64,000 nucleotides of DNA. Origin: Dactylorhiza incarnata. Taxonomy: Eukaryota > Streptophyta > Magnoliopsida > Asparagales > Orchidaceae. The stretch is taken from positions 20,566,001 through 20,630,000 of the forward strand of contig JAWHQI010000004.1 of NCBI GenBank assembly GCA_033032865.1. Direction: 5' to 3'. Within the stretch, counting starts at the first letter, position 1. Every line of letters starts with the position of its first letter. Under the pieces are notes generated by a model. It was not told the origin of the DNA. It did not search any database and saw only the letters and a program-made list of their open reading frames with translations. Both the position numbers and the translations under genes were made by a program. Below are positions 20,192 to 31,972 of the stretch, piece by piece.

Positions 20192-21480
20192 TTCTTTTCT
20201 TTTTTTCTTTCCTCTTAGAAAGTTGTATGATAACCAACCGGTCTTATTTTGTTAACCGAGCGGTTTAAGTTAAATGTAAAGACTTGTTGATAGTGAATGG
20301 AATGTTACCTGTTTAGCTGTTCATTGTTTGTAACTTACTTGTGTTCGATGCGATCTCATTCCTTTTCAATTTTTATTTCTTTTTACCAAGTCGCGCGATT
20401 TGTCATAAGGCCGGTTGAATAATTAGCCTCGGATTCTCAGCAAATATATAGAACTACCTTGTCATAACATAAGCTGTCCGCACGGCCTGATTTTTAATGA
20501 ATCGAATACTTCCTGTGGAATTCTCGATGAGCTCGTATGGTTTAAATCTTAATCCGAACGGACAGAAAGACAGACTTTCAATCTCGATACAATAAATCAA
20601 ATTTTTTATAAAGAGATCCTGATGAATCCCGAACGGTATAGAGATTAATCCGTGCGGACAGGAAGATAGGCCATTATGATGAACCGGCAGATCAATTATT
20701 TTCAAAATAATTCTTTGATAAATCTGAGCGACCTGGAGACTAATCTGATCGGGTAGAGAGACTTTCGATCCTGTTTCAATAACCCATAATGTATTCGAGC
20801 GACTTGAATTTCAACCCGGGCGGATAAGGGTATAAATTCCCAAACTTGCCTCTGTCAATTAATCGTGGCATCATAACGAATTCGAACACTCTGAGCATCA
20901 AACCGATCGGTTCGAAGGAGCACTTTAAGTTTGATCCAATAATTTAATCATTTTTGAGGAACTCGTTACGAACTTGAGCGGCATGAATATTAGCTCGCAC
21001 AGACAGAAATCTGGGTTCAGTTCGATGAACTTATTGACCGGCTTAATGAAGAACGGACAACCGTTATTTAATACAAGTGCTGTCAACCCGTTGTTTAGGA
21101 AATTGTCAATCCGCGCGATCAATAATTTTAATCCCTCAACGATATTTAAAGAACCTTTAAGTTATAATCAAGTCCAAGCGGCCAGAATATATCTCTGGTG
21201 ACCAAATAACGATCAACTTTTGAAGACCAGAATCTACCAACTCGAATTATTTGGATGTAATCCATACGACTCATGATGTTGTTGAAGTAATTCCTGATCG
21301 CTCGGTTAGAACGTCGAACTGCTGTCTAATTACAGATCACCGACCTGGTGACTCAAGCTGCCGGATGTATACCTGCTTATCAAACCGGACGGTTTAATAA
21401 TTCAAACCGCTCGGCTTGAATATTATGTGGGCCTAGACGGCGAATATTGCTTTCCTCAAGCGGTCATGAGGGTTGTAAAT
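20192..21480. other. non-coding tract with dispersed CCG-NN-CGG near-palindromes
   Basis: There is no gene. In this AT-rich DNA a GC-rich near-palindrome recurs about every 60-100 bp: AACCGAGCGGTT 20254-20265, TCCGCACGG 20477-20485, TCCGAACGGA 20553-20562, TCCGTGCGGA 20649-20658, AACCGATCGGTT 20901-20912, AAACCGGACGGTTT 21382-21395. The longest is TTCAAACCGCTCGGCTTGAA at 21401-21420. Several weaker forms lie between. Confidence 0.75.
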
Positions 21481-21860
21481 GACTAGACTGCTCTCCCCGC
21501 CTGGGGTTACAAGCTGAGTTGATCAATTGGGCAGGTGTGGTTATGCCGTGGGGGCTCTACCGGCATTGCTTTCCTCAGAAGGATCAACTCAGTTGTGGGT
21601 TGTGAACGACTCGACTGCTCTCCCCGCCTGGGGTTACAAGCTGAGTTGATATTTGGGCAGGTGTGGTTATGCCGCAGGTGCTCTACCGACATTGCTTTCC
21701 TCAGAAGGATCAACTCAGTTGTGGGTTCCGCCCAGGCGTCGCTTGAGAGTACCTTGGAGTATTCGATGGTTATAGACTAAGATGATCAGTTGGGCAAGTA
21801 TGGTTATGCCGCGGGAGCTTTACCGACATTGCTTTCCTCAGAAAGATCATCAAAACTATA
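21481..21860. repeat. three tandem stem-loop units
   Basis: Two 127-bp units start at 21481 and 21608 (GCTCTCCCCGCCTGGGG), and a third, more diverged unit covers about 21735-21860. Each can fold into a long hairpin around the common loop TGGTTATGCCG...ACATTGCTTTCC. Arms are 21509-21524 with 21582-21596, 21636-21650 with 21709-21722, and 21771-21787 with 21845-21860. Arm sequences differ between unit 3 and the others, but pairing is kept. Confidence 0.8.
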
Positions 21861-22189
21861 ACTATATCTCTTTCGGGGTATGATAGAGCTAACAATCACC
21901 CGGACCTGGTGCGTTAGATATCAACCGAGATCTGAGATTCTGAAGACCACCGCACGGGAATTGGCAAGCTGCCACTACACATGTGCAAAAACTCCCCGCT
22001 ACATGTGGTCGACGTGGGCTTACACTAATGACTACAATCCGAGGGGGTTCAAGCAGAATTCAGCGATGTCTCCGCGGTTCAGTGAGTTTGATATATAAAG
22101 AAAGTAAGAAAAATTTAGACAAGAAGAAGTGTCAGTATGGGGCTTTTCATCGAATATCTAAAAAATGCTTAAAATGAAGAAAACATTTT
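21861..22189. other. spacer between stem-loops and the end of pol
   Basis: I see no gene or clear repeat here. It is AT-rich near the end of integrase. Confidence 0.5.
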
Positions 22190-24321
22190 TTAAGGATAAA
22201 AACGTTTGAGATCGTCATCGCTCCAAGTGCGTGAGATGTCTTCTCCATCGCTTGTTTGGAGGCGGTAGGCCCCATTTCTCAAGGCTTCCTTGATGATGAA
22301 TGGCCCTGCCCAGTTGGGATTCAGCTTTCCAACATTGCCAGATCTGGCTGCAGCATCTACCTTCTTTAGTACCAAATCCCCGACTGCAAACTGTTTTACC
22401 CTGACATTCTTGTCAAAGTATTTTGCCAATCTTCGCTTTACTTCGGCTTGCCTCATAGCTGTTTCATCTTGCAACTCTTCGATCAAGTCCAAGCTATACT
22501 TGATAGCCTCTTCATTTTCATCTATCCATGCTTCTCCTCCTTCCTTTTCATATACCACTCTTGGAGTGGCCACCTCAAACTCTATAGGAACAACAGCCTC
22601 CGAGCCATGGGATAGTTTGAATGGTGTCTCTCCCGTAGCGGAGATGGAGTGGTACGAAGAGTCCAAAGGATAGAAGGGAGTTGGTCTGCCCAATTTCCTC
22701 TTTGATTCAAGACCCTCTTCATCAAGAGTCGCTGAATCTGCCGATTCGCTGCTTCTACCTGACCATTTGTCCTTGGATGATACACTGAAGCAAACCGAAG
22801 ATCAATCCCCACCTGATCGCAAAAGTTTATCATCTCTGGGTTGTTAAATTGCGGACCATTGTCAGTGACAATCGCTAGCGGAATTCCATGCCGGCAGACT
22901 ATCTCTCCCCAGATGAAGTTCCGGATAATTTGAGTTCTGGTTTTTGCCAATGCTTTTGCCTCAATCCACTTGTTGAAGTAGTCGATCATCACTATGATAA
23001 AACGACGCTGGCCACTGGCTATCGGGAAGGGTCCGATAAGATCCATCCCCCATACTGCAAAGGGCCACAACGCTGTTATTGATCTGAGTGACTGAGCAGG
23101 CAAATGCTGAAGAGGAGCGAACTTTTGACACTGAACACACCGCTTGGCAAATGCTTCAGCATCCTTTCTCATGGTTGGCCAAAAATATCCTTGCCTCAAA
23201 ATCCTATTTTCCAATGTCTTTGCTCCCGAGTGACTGCCGCACTCCCCAGAATGGACTTCTTGTAGTATAGTGGGTATCTCCTCTTCCGAGACGCATCGAG
23301 CCAAAGGAGAGATGAGAGTTTTTCGATACAAGATTCCAGCCACCAAGCAATAATAAGCCGCTTTTCTTCTGAATCTCCTTCTATCTTTGATAGATTCGTG
23401 GAACTCTCCTTTTGTCAGGTATAATTCATAAGGATCCATCCAGGAAGGATGTTGATCGATTTGCATTAGTTCCCCCTCCTCTATAGCTGGATGAAAAAGT
23501 TCAGAGGTCACTCCTCCTGATGGAAGACCGAACTTTGATAACTCATCAGCTTCTCCATTCTGCGTCCTTGGGATATGTTCGATGACGAAAGATTTAAATC
23601 TTCCAATCTCTTCTTTTGCTAGCAGTAGATACTTCCGCAATGTCGGCTCACGTGTTTCATAGTTGCCCAAAACTTGCGAAGCCATTACCAGGGAATCAGT
23701 TTTTACATGCACATTCTCTATGCCCAGTTCTTTCGCAAGCCTTAGCCCGGCTAGAAGCGCCTCATATTCGGCTTGATTATTCGTCACCGGAAAAAAGAAC
23801 TTGATTGCCTGTTCGAGCTTAAGGCCATTAGGACTGAGCAAGATTACTCCCGCTCCTACCGAGTTCTTCCCCGAAGCACCATCCACGAAGATAATCCAGG
23901 CCCAAGGGGACTTCTCCACTTGCTCGGAATTTGATTCTGGTATATCGACCATGAAATCTGCCAAGACTTGGGCCTTGATTGCGGTTCTGGGGATATAAGT
24001 TATTTCAAACTCGCTTAGCTCAATGGCCCACTTGGCTAATCTTCCGGAATGGTCAGGATTTTCCAGGATGCTCCTCAACGGATGGTCTGTGATTACTTGG
24101 ATTGGATGTGCTTGGAAATAAGGTCGGAGCCTTCTTGAGGATTGAACCAGAGCCAGAGCTAGCATTTGCAGAATTGAATATCTCGTTTCTGCATCTTCAA
24201 GTATATGGCTAACATAGTATATAGGAAACTGCCTCTTCTTTTCTTCTCGAACGAGAATAGAGCTGACAACATCGGGTCCAACTCCCAAATATAAGAACAG
24301 AGTTTCCCCTTCACGAGGGCT
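22190..24321 (-). pseudogene. pol: Tat-B pol: RNase H, second RNase H, integrase
   Basis: Reading right to left, the RNase H of the RT comes first (VVSSILVREEKKRQFPIYYVSH, then VITDHPLRSIL). It is followed by a second, archaeal-type RNase H from about residue 130: FVDGASG, NNQAEYEALLAGLRLA and VKTDSLV supply the D-E-D residues. Integrase has an HHCC zinc-binding part ending in KRCVQCQKF. Its core has GMDLIGPF, IVTDNGPQF and QVEAANRQI, giving D, D and E. The C-terminal part lies in another frame from about 22640 (GETPFKLSHGSEAVVPIEF), so one indel breaks the gene. A TAG at 24322-24324 separates it from the RT. The double RNase H identifies the Tat lineage. Confidence 0.88.
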
Positions 24322-25824
24322 CTAGAGAAGAGGAGTCGATGTTAATTGTTTCTTCAGTTGATCAAATGCTTCATCGCACTCCTTGTCCCACTCAAACTTC
24401 GACCCTCCTCGGAGTGTCTTGAAGAAAGGAGCACTTTTATCTCCCGATTTAGAGATGAACCTGCTCAGTCCTGCCAATCTTCCTCCAAGTTGTTGTACTT
24501 CTTTCGTATAACGAGGAGGGGTCATTTCTAGTATGGCCTTTACCTTATCCGGATTTGGTGCAAGGCCATCGGGCGTAAGGAGATGTCCAAGAAACTTTCC
24601 CTTATTTGCCCCAAACACACATTTCAAAGGGTTTAATTTTAACTTGAACCTTCGTAGAGTAGCGAACGTCTCTACGAGGTCTGCCAAGTGAATTGAGAAG
24701 GTTTTACTTTTTAGGAGGAGGTCATCAACATAAACCTCAAGGTTCCTTCCTTTTTGCTGCTTAAAGACGGTGTCCATCATCCTCTGGTACGTCGCTCCCG
24801 CATTTTTAAGCACAAAGGGCATTACGAGGTAACAGTAACAACCATCGTTTGTAATGAAAGATGTATGCGGGATATCAGATTTATGCATTTTGATTTGGTG
24901 ATAACCAGAAAATGCATCGAGAAAGCACATAAAGTTATACCCAACCGTGGAATCTACTAAAACATCTATCTGAGGCAAAGGGTGGCAATCTTTGGGGCAC
25001 GCTTTATTGAGTTTTGTGAAATCTACACACATGCGCCATTTTCCCCCAGATTTTTTCACCATTACGACATTTGACATCCAAGTGGGGTATTGGATTTCAG
25101 AAATGAAATTTGCTTTAAGAAGTTTTGCAACTTCTTCTTTGATGGGTACCGCCAACTTGGTTGCCACCTCCCTCTTCTTTTGTTGGATCGACTTGAATTC
25201 AGGGGAGACATTGAGGTGATGGCATGCAATATCCGGATCTACTCCAGGCATATCTTCTGCCGACCAGGCGAAGATGTCCAGATTCTTCAATAGACAGGAG
25301 ATCAGTTGAATCTTCTCCTCTTCTGATAGTTCGGCATTGATGATTAGTTTTTTTTCTTCCCCTTCAGCAATGGTGATCTCTTGGGTCTCTTGGGCAGGTT
25401 CCAGGTGAGCCCCTTCTCGCTCTGTGCTTCCTTCAGCCTCTTCAAGGGGCTTGGATACTTCGTGGACATCATTCTGAAGTTCGAGAAATGGTGCCTCGGT
25501 GATCACATTGACTGTTTTTACATAGCAATCCCGAGCAACTTTTGGATCAGTTCGGATCCGATATTGACGTCCTTCGACAGTGAACTTTAAAGCCAAGTGG
25601 AAAGTGGACACTATTGCCTTGTAAGCGTTCAGGATTGGCCTTCCAAAGATTGCACAATAGCTGATCGGGGCTTCCACCACTACGAAGCTTATCAGCTTTG
25701 TTATGCCTCCCAATGACACCAGAAGCTTTACACACCCTTCCACTTCTTTCTTTTCTCCCGAGAAGCCGTAGAGGGGCCCTTCCGTGGAGAGCAGAGACTT
25801 TCCAGTCTTAAGGGCTTCGAATGT
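24322..25824 (-). pseudogene. pol: Tat-B pol: reverse transcriptase
   Basis: This frame is open from just after the TAA at 25825 to the TAG at 24322-24324. A linker after protease contains YCAIFGRPILNAYKAIVST. The RT palm follows with KLNKACPKDCHPLPQID, the first catalytic Asp in FLDAFSGYHQIKM, and the YVDD active site in VYVDDLLLKSK. The thumb region FLGHLLTPDGLAPNPDKV and an RNase H connection come next. All key residues are present, so the protein part itself is well preserved and is disabled by the flanking stops. Confidence 0.88.
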
Positions 25825-27798
25825 TTAACGGAAAATGAGGTTAATTGAACTACCGATATCAATCAGAATCTTGTGTACAGTGTAGTTCTCGATGACTGCC
25901 TTTATAACTACAGCATCATCGAAAGGGTTTGCATTCGGGGGAAGGTCTTCTTGGCCAAAAGTAATGACCGACCTTTCTGGGGCGGAAGTAGAGGCGGCCG
26001 CCACTTGTTGTTTGGAGATTCTTCCAATGCTGGATTTTTGAGAGGATTCTGGCCCTGCTCCACCATGGATACAGTAGACGTTGCAGAGGGGTCCAACATC
26101 ATTTACTTCTACACATTCGGTGACAGGATGTATATCACCATAACAACCTGCCTCTTCCACGTCAGCACATTCCCAGGTCACTTCGACTGCTTCCTTCTTC
26201 TTTTCGGTTTGGGGCTCAGCAGGTGTGTCCTTATGGACCAGTCCTCGGAGCTTCCCTTCCGTTAGAAGCTTTTCTACCAGGAAGCAGAGGGCTCGACAGT
26301 CTTCCGTCAGATGACCTGCTTCCTTGTGGTAATCACAATAAAGATTCGGATTTCGGCTGTGAATATCCGATCTCATAGGAGCGGGTTTTTTAAAGTCAGG
26401 TCTCTTTTGCAAAATTTGGACTACTTTGTCCATGGAAATATTCAGAGAAGTGAATGATTCTTGCGAATCATCATATTGGATGGATGGGGCAGTCGAGGAT
26501 GGCTGCGCGGTATATTGTGACTGATATACCGTCATGGCTTGTGGAATGGCCATGGATGGAGCGGGTGCGATGGCCAACGGTGGTTTCTGATCTTGAAACC
26601 GCTGATGGCCAATGAATGGTTGCTTGTGCTTGTAGTTCCTCCCCCTTTGAGCTCGGGGTTCGAAATAAGACGGAGCGGATGATTGGTAAGTAGGGAGTGA
26701 GTAAGGTTGACCTTGATCACTTAGAAGCCTAGCCACATACCCAGGATTAGTCTTTTCACCCCTGATAAACATATTGGCCATACTTATCAATTCCTGATAA
26801 GTTCAAGGTTCTCTTATGCTGGCTTCAAATTTTAGAGGGCCTTCCCTCAGCCCATTCATCAGAGCTACCCTGTATAGCTCTGGATCCACATTTTGGATCT
26901 CCATTATTTCTTTTTGGAAACGGTCGACGAACCTGGCCCAGGTCTCGTCCTCCCGCTGCTTAATATCAAAGAGGGCCGCCGGGCTGCTCTTTCTCTTCTT
27001 TGAGGTAGAGAATCTAAGCAAAAATTCTCTACGCAGCTCAGCAAAGCAGTTGATTGACCTTGGATTCAACCCATAAAACCATTATCTTGCTTGCCCCTCA
27101 AAGGACGTCACAAGAAGTTTGCATTTGATAGCATCGGTCAGGGTTCTTAGTGATATGGCTGACTCAAAAGCTTGAAGATGAAGAGCTGGATCAGCATCTC
27201 CACTATAGGCTGCCAGACGTGGCTCTCTGAAGCCATTCGGAGCTGGCTCGCTCCGAATGTAATCCACGAACGGGGAGGTTTCTTCCATATCCTCATACAG
27301 AGGAGGAACATTGTAATAAGCCATCTGACTCATGGTGACCTGAGGATAAGCCGCCCGACCTACGGCGGCTTGAGGATAAACCGCCTGATAGGAAGATCTG
27401 GCAGCGGCTTCTGGCAGAAAGGCCGCCGGGTTGGACAGGCGGGCTGCCTGAAAAGTCGCTTCCTGGAAATCCAAAATCCGAGCCGGCGTGTTCTGGGTGG
27501 CTTCATGGTAATAACCTTGTCGTGCGGCAAAGTCGCCCTGAGCCGACTGGCAAGCTGCGGCTTGTGGAAGCGGGTACGGAGGGGGAGGAGGAAGGACCGG
27601 AGTGACCGCTTGGTTAATCGCGACCTGGGGAACTAGTCGCTCAGTTAACACGGCCAAGGCTTGGCTGATCGCCTCCAGGCGCTGGTCAGTCGCCTTTTGA
27701 GTCCGCTCAGCTTCACGCTTGCTTTCTTCCAGAGCCTCCCACAGTGAATCCTCACTATGGTCAGAGCGATCTCTAGGAGGGAAATGGCGGTCTGACAT
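25825..27798 (-). pseudogene. gag: Tat-B gag and protease
   Basis: One frame runs from the ATG at 27798, broken by TAA at 27082-27084, TGA at 26803-26805 and TAA at 25825-25827. The N-terminus is charged and helical, then rich in Ala, Pro and Gln. The retrotransposon gag domain follows, with FESAISLRTLTDAIKCKLL and ELRREFLLRFSTSKKRKSS. A zinc knuckle of the CHHC form seen in Tat elements is CDYHKEAGHLTEDC. Protease ends the frame with ILIDIGSSINLIF, where DIG stands at the usual DTG/DGG active site. The ATG is 50 bp inside the 5' LTR, giving a very short leader. Confidence 0.85.
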
Positions 27799-27847
27799 TT
27801 CTTCGAAGTTTTCACCGACAACCTGCGATCTGAAGGTCGCGTGTTTC

Positions 27848-28634
27848 TGTTGAGTCCAAAGATGTACCCCCGCGGTTTGCGACTAGAAAAGCGGAGGTGG
27901 CGGACTGTCGGTTACTTAGAAAGAAGAGAATGAGACCGCTAGCAGCGGTCGAGGCCGAACTTCGCCCGTCACGGCAAATGCCACTCCTGTGACAGGCTTT
28001 CCTTTGATTAAATTGAGAAGGATACAGCGGGTTACAAGCGCAAGCCGACCGGTCAAGCAGGTCGCAAGATAGGGAACTCGAGTCCGCAGCTCAAACATGC
28101 GAGCTCCTAGATTCGAGTGTGCGTGCCTTGGGAACAGTGCCGCCCCCTATTTATAGGCTTGGGGGCCTGCCCGAACGGGCAGGGATAAAATAACCGCCTG
28201 CCCGGGTACAGGAGAGTCGAGCAGGCGGTGACGAGATACGAGGGAAGAGAAAGAGGCCGCGCGGTCTGACGGCCTGCACTTCCGATCTGACTTGGCCGAA
28301 GGCTTGAAGATGTTATGACCAAGGAGACAGCATAGTCCGAGCGGTCTCTTGTATGAGGCCGCGACTTGTCCTCCGGGTTTGAACCTTCATATTCTTCATG
28401 ATGCAACCCGAGTGGCCTCTGTCTTGAGACCGCAACTTGAGTTCTTGCCTCGAGCTTTTGACAATCTTGGGAGTGGCCAGGTGTGTTACCAAACCGCCCG
28501 GATTGACTTTCCTTGGTCAGAAGGCGGCTTCTCTTAGGATTACCAGACCTGGCCTGTCAAGCCGCCCGGCCCGGGCTGTCAAGCCGCCCGGCCTGGGAGA
28601 GGTTCTACTTTAGTAGCGGTTTGCCGGGTAAACA
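27848..28634 (-). repeat. Tat-B 5' LTR
   Basis: 787 bp, with the same ends as 15492-16278. On the minus strand it contains the TATA box at 28148-28157. The perfect palindrome CCTGCCCG-AA-CGGGCAGG lies about 10 bp upstream of it (28166-28183). Confidence 0.92.
28148..28183 (-). promoter_or_regulatory. Tat-B LTR core promoter: TATA plus CCG-AA-CGG palindrome
   Basis: The minus strand has CCTGCCCG-AA-CGGGCAGG followed by CCTATAAATAG. The same pair stands in the Tat-C LTR (about 34780-34813), and a related pair occurs at 668-704. It is the likely start site for the genomic RNA. Confidence 0.6.
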
Positions 28635-29297
28635 GTGAAAGTGAGAGATTTAGCTACAAATGACACTCAAACATTATACAACAATAACTTTTGATCTGGT
28701 TGTCTGATTTTACCCCCATAACATCTTTTAGGAATGAGCTCGGAGCACTACATTCATTGAAGGACAAGTTTTACCCATTGCAGTTCATTTAGTTGTCGAT
28801 ATATAGCGGGTTGCACTGGTAATGCAAAATTTAGCATTAAATGCCACCTAAACTTGAGACATCCATAACTTTTGATCAGGTTGTCTAATTTTTGCCCACA
28901 AAACCTCTTCAAAATGAGATCTGAGCCCTACATTCAATGGACATCAATTTTACCCAATCTAGTTCATTTAGTGTTCGATATACCTTGAGTTGTATTGGTA
29001 ATGTGGGATTTAGCTCCTACTGACACCTAAACTTCAAACAGCTATAACTTTTGATCCCGTTGTCTGGATTTTGCCCAAAACACCTTCTCGGAATGAGCTT
29101 AGAGCCACACATCCTATGGAGAATAGGATTTACTCGATCGAGTTCATTTAGTGGTCGACGGATAATGGATTGCAGTGGAAATGAGGAATTTTCCTCCAAT
29201 TGACACCTAAACTTCAAATATCCATAACTTTGATCCGGTTGTCTGATTTTTGCAAACAACACCTTTTTGGAATGAGATCAGAGCCTTACATACAATG
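28635..29297 (-). repeat. satellite array, third segment
   Basis: It resumes inside monomer type E where Tat-B landed (GTGAA duplicated), then D, C and B. It ends with CAATG at 29293-29297, the left target duplication of Tat-C. Confidence 0.9.
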
Positions 29298-30146
29298 TGT
29301 TGAGTCCGAAATCGCACCTCCGAAGGAAATCGGAGGCTGCGGGCTGCCGGTTACTTTTTAGGTGGAGAAAACGAGACCGCTAGCACCGGTCAAGGCCAGA
29401 CTTCGCCCGTCACGGCGAATGCCACTCCTGTGACGGGCTTTCCTTTGATTAAGAAGAAGCTGTTACAGCGGGTTACAAGTGCAGGAAAGCAGAAGCCGGC
29501 CGGTCAGACAGTCCGCAAGATGGGAAACTCGAGACCGCAGCACAAATAGGCGAGCTCCTGGATTCGAGTCTGCGTGTCTTGGGAGTGTTGCCGCCCCCTA
29601 TTTATAGGTTCGGGGGCCTTCCCGAATGTGGAGGGATAAAATAACCTCCTGCCCGGGTACAGGAGAATTGGGCAGGCGGTGACGGGATACAGAAAGGAGA
29701 AAAGAAAGAAGCCGCGCGGCTTGGCGGCTTGCGCTTGCGGTCTGTCTCGTAGAGGGGCTGGAGATGCGGCGACCAAGGCGATGATGCCACCCGGGCGGTC
29801 TCCAACTTGAGACCGCGGCCTGTCTTCTTGGACTTGGTCCTTACTGGTCTTCACGGCGCAACCCGGGCGGTCTCTGTCTTGAGACCGCAGCTTGCCCTTG
29901 AGAACGCGGCCTGCCTTCTTGGACGGTCCCTGATAGCTTCCATGGCACAACCCTGGCGGTCTCCGACTTGAGACCGCGGCATGCTTTTGGAGGCCTGGCC
30001 TTGATGATCTTCAGTCTTCGGGAGTGGTCTGAATCATATCAGACCGCCCGATTTTGTGTTTGTTGGTTCTGAATGACCTTTGCTGAAACTGAACCGGGCG
30101 ATCTTAGTCTTTAGACCGCCCAGTCTGGGAGAAGTACCACTCGGAA
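29298..30146 (-). repeat. Tat-C 3' LTR, inner end missing
   Basis: Begins TGTTGAGTCC. It matches the other Tat LTRs up to CCACTCGGAAG at 30146, where the complete copy at 44436 continues to GGGTAAACA. It carries GGTCTC/GAGACC units at 29790-29975. Confidence 0.85.
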
Positions 30147-31972
30147 GTACTGCCGAGGAGGAAGCGATCAAGGCCAAAGCTGCCCCGGAGGAGGCGGCCA
30201 AGGCCAAAGCTGCCGAGGAGGAAGCGATCAAGACCAAAGCCGCGGAGATCTCGCTATCTGAGGAGAAAGCCTCAGGAAAGAAGTAGATAGAGCCCGGGGC
30301 GGACCATTCTACACCTTCCTTTGACATGGATTTTACTCCATCAGGGACTCCTCTCATGAAACTGAATGTTGGAGAAGAAGGAGAAGTTGTTTCTTCCAGG
30401 CCGGACGGGTCACCTACCTCGCCGGTTCTATTTTTTGACGATTCCAGCCCTACAAGGCAGACCAACCCAGAGTCGGGGAAGAAGAAGAGAAAAAGGGGAT
30501 ATTCGTCAGCCGAGCGAATTGCTAGGAAGCTCCAAAAGTTGAAGGATAAGAATAGAGCCTTTAAGAAGCCGACGGCGGGCTGTCTCCAAAGTAATCCGCA
30601 TGTGAAAGAGGAAATTGATCCCCCCAATACCCCTCTTACCAAGTCGGGCGATCTTGTTCCAGATTCTGCGAACAGTGTGTCGATCGGGGGCATCCTCAGA
30701 GGAATGGATGATTTTCTGAACAAAGATACGCTACTTGATAGCCCCGCGACCTTGAGCCGAACTGTTTCCCCTGACAAAAATACCGGTGACTCTGAGAAGG
30801 CCGTACGAGAAGAGAAAGAATGGACACTATCCGGTCTGCGCTTAATGGGCATAAAGGCGGAGAAGATACGGGCGCAGGGCAAGCCGCAGCTGCCCGACCC
30901 ATTTGCCCCAGGTAAGCCCGATGCGGGTTATGAAACTATCCGTTTCTTCATCCCGCGTTCTCGGAAAAAGCAAAACAAGTTGTTATTGAATCCGCCGTCG
31001 AGCTTCTTCCTGCCCATGACTCAAACCTTAGCCTCTAGACGAAAGAATAATGAAAGGATCTGAAGAGAACAACGTTGGAGAATGGACCCGGAATAATTGA
31101 AGCGGCCTGTTCATTCAGGCATTTTAACCTTATAATCCTTTAATTATTCTATCCGCCTTTGGCTGTGCTAATTACAATTTTTTCTTGTAGACAAACCGGA
31201 GGACATAGTAAGGCCGAGCGACCTGTTATCTAGCCTTCCACCTCTGCCTCAGATGCCGAACCTTGTGTCGAGATTAAATTCCGGACAGGAGAAGCTGGCC
31301 GACCTCCAGCTTCTTCTGAATAATTTGGAAGTGAAAGTAAGAGAGATGGAGAAGAAAGAGGAGGCCGCTCGGGTTGCGCTAGAAGCCGAGAGGAAAGAAT
31401 GACGAGAGGAGCATCTGATGATTAGGGCCCAGTTAGAGACTGCACGGGCTGACCTGGAGGCCGAGAAGAAAAGGCAGCCGGAGAGAGAGAAAGCGTTGGA
31501 GGCCAAACTGGAGTCTGAGAAGAAAGCGCGACTTGATAAGGAGAGAATGCTGATAGACCAGATTGCTACAATAACCGCGCGCTTTGATAGGGAGAAGTGG
31601 ATGTCCTCGAAGTTCGAGGAGGACTGTAAATATTATCAAAATAAATATCTTCGTATAACCAGGAAAGTTGGAGAAAACCGACGTTCGTCCAGTGATGAAA
31701 GATCCAGGATGTTGAATCGCCCGGCTGTTGGGGCGAGCTCTAACCCCCCACCCGCTAGGGCGTCCGACCCTGCTGCGAATGAGCCCGCCGGGGCCCCTCC
31801 TGCTCGTACGATTCTTGCCGCACGGGTAGAACGGGACGCCGCGCGGCTTCACAGCACGCTCAATCACATCCACTACCATTCGAGTCAGATCTATGGCCTT
31901 CTTATTCAGACTGGCGACCAGGTCGCTCGACTTCATCGTGAGGATAACCCCCAAGAGCCACATCAGCCGTGA
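30147..31972 (+). pseudogene. aORF1 of Tat-C, 5' end lost, two stops
   Basis: The start codon and first part were removed when the LTR fused to the gene at 30146/30147. Exon 1 (30147-30911) begins with decapeptide repeats of the AEEEAIKAKA type, different in sequence from Tat-B but the same 10-residue length. FDMDFTPSGTPLMKLNV, the basic cluster GKKKRKRGYSSAERIARKL, and a conserved GILRGMDDFLNKDTLLDSP follow. Exon 2 (31191-31972) is coiled coil and ends in ARVERDAARLHSTLNHI and GDQVARLHRED. Stops are TAG at 30284-30286 and TGA at about 31400. Joining 30911 to 31191 keeps the frame. Function is unknown. Confidence 0.7.
30912..31190 (+). other. aORF1 intron (Tat-C)
   Basis: 279 bp, CAG|GTAAGC to TTTTTTCTTGTAG, after the first base of a codon. 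It contains in-frame stops, so reading through would end the protein. Confidence 0.75.

Larger units (their letters stand above)
15492..28634 (-). mobile_element. Tat-B: complete Tat-lineage element with antisense genes
   Basis: This 13,143-bp element has 787-bp LTRs with TGTTGAGTC...GGGTAAACA ends as seen on the plus strand, and target duplication GTGAA (15487-15491, 28635-28639). The minus strand encodes gag, protease, RT, RNase H, a second RNase H and integrase in that order. The second RNase H before integrase is the hallmark of the Tat lineage. Between integrase and the 3' LTR lie two genes on the opposite strand (aORF1, aORF2) and a long AT-rich non-coding tract. Extra ORFs in this position are known in Tat-lineage elements. 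LTRs differ at about 27 of 787 sites by eye. I see no clear TGG-type primer site next to the 5' LTR. Confidence 0.92.

Noticed and set aside
21481..21860. Inserted miniature inverted-repeat transposon
   Set aside because: The units are in direct tandem with a common loop and no target duplications, which fits a structured tandem repeat better.
22888..26265. Plus-strand frames opposite Tat-B pol (such as 25873-26265)
   Set aside because: They are shadows of the pol frame, which has clear catalytic motifs on the minus strand.
30034..30882. 282-residue minus-strand frame over the Tat-C LTR and aORF1
   Set aside because: It crosses the LTR/internal deletion junction and is antisense to the conserved aORF1 frame.
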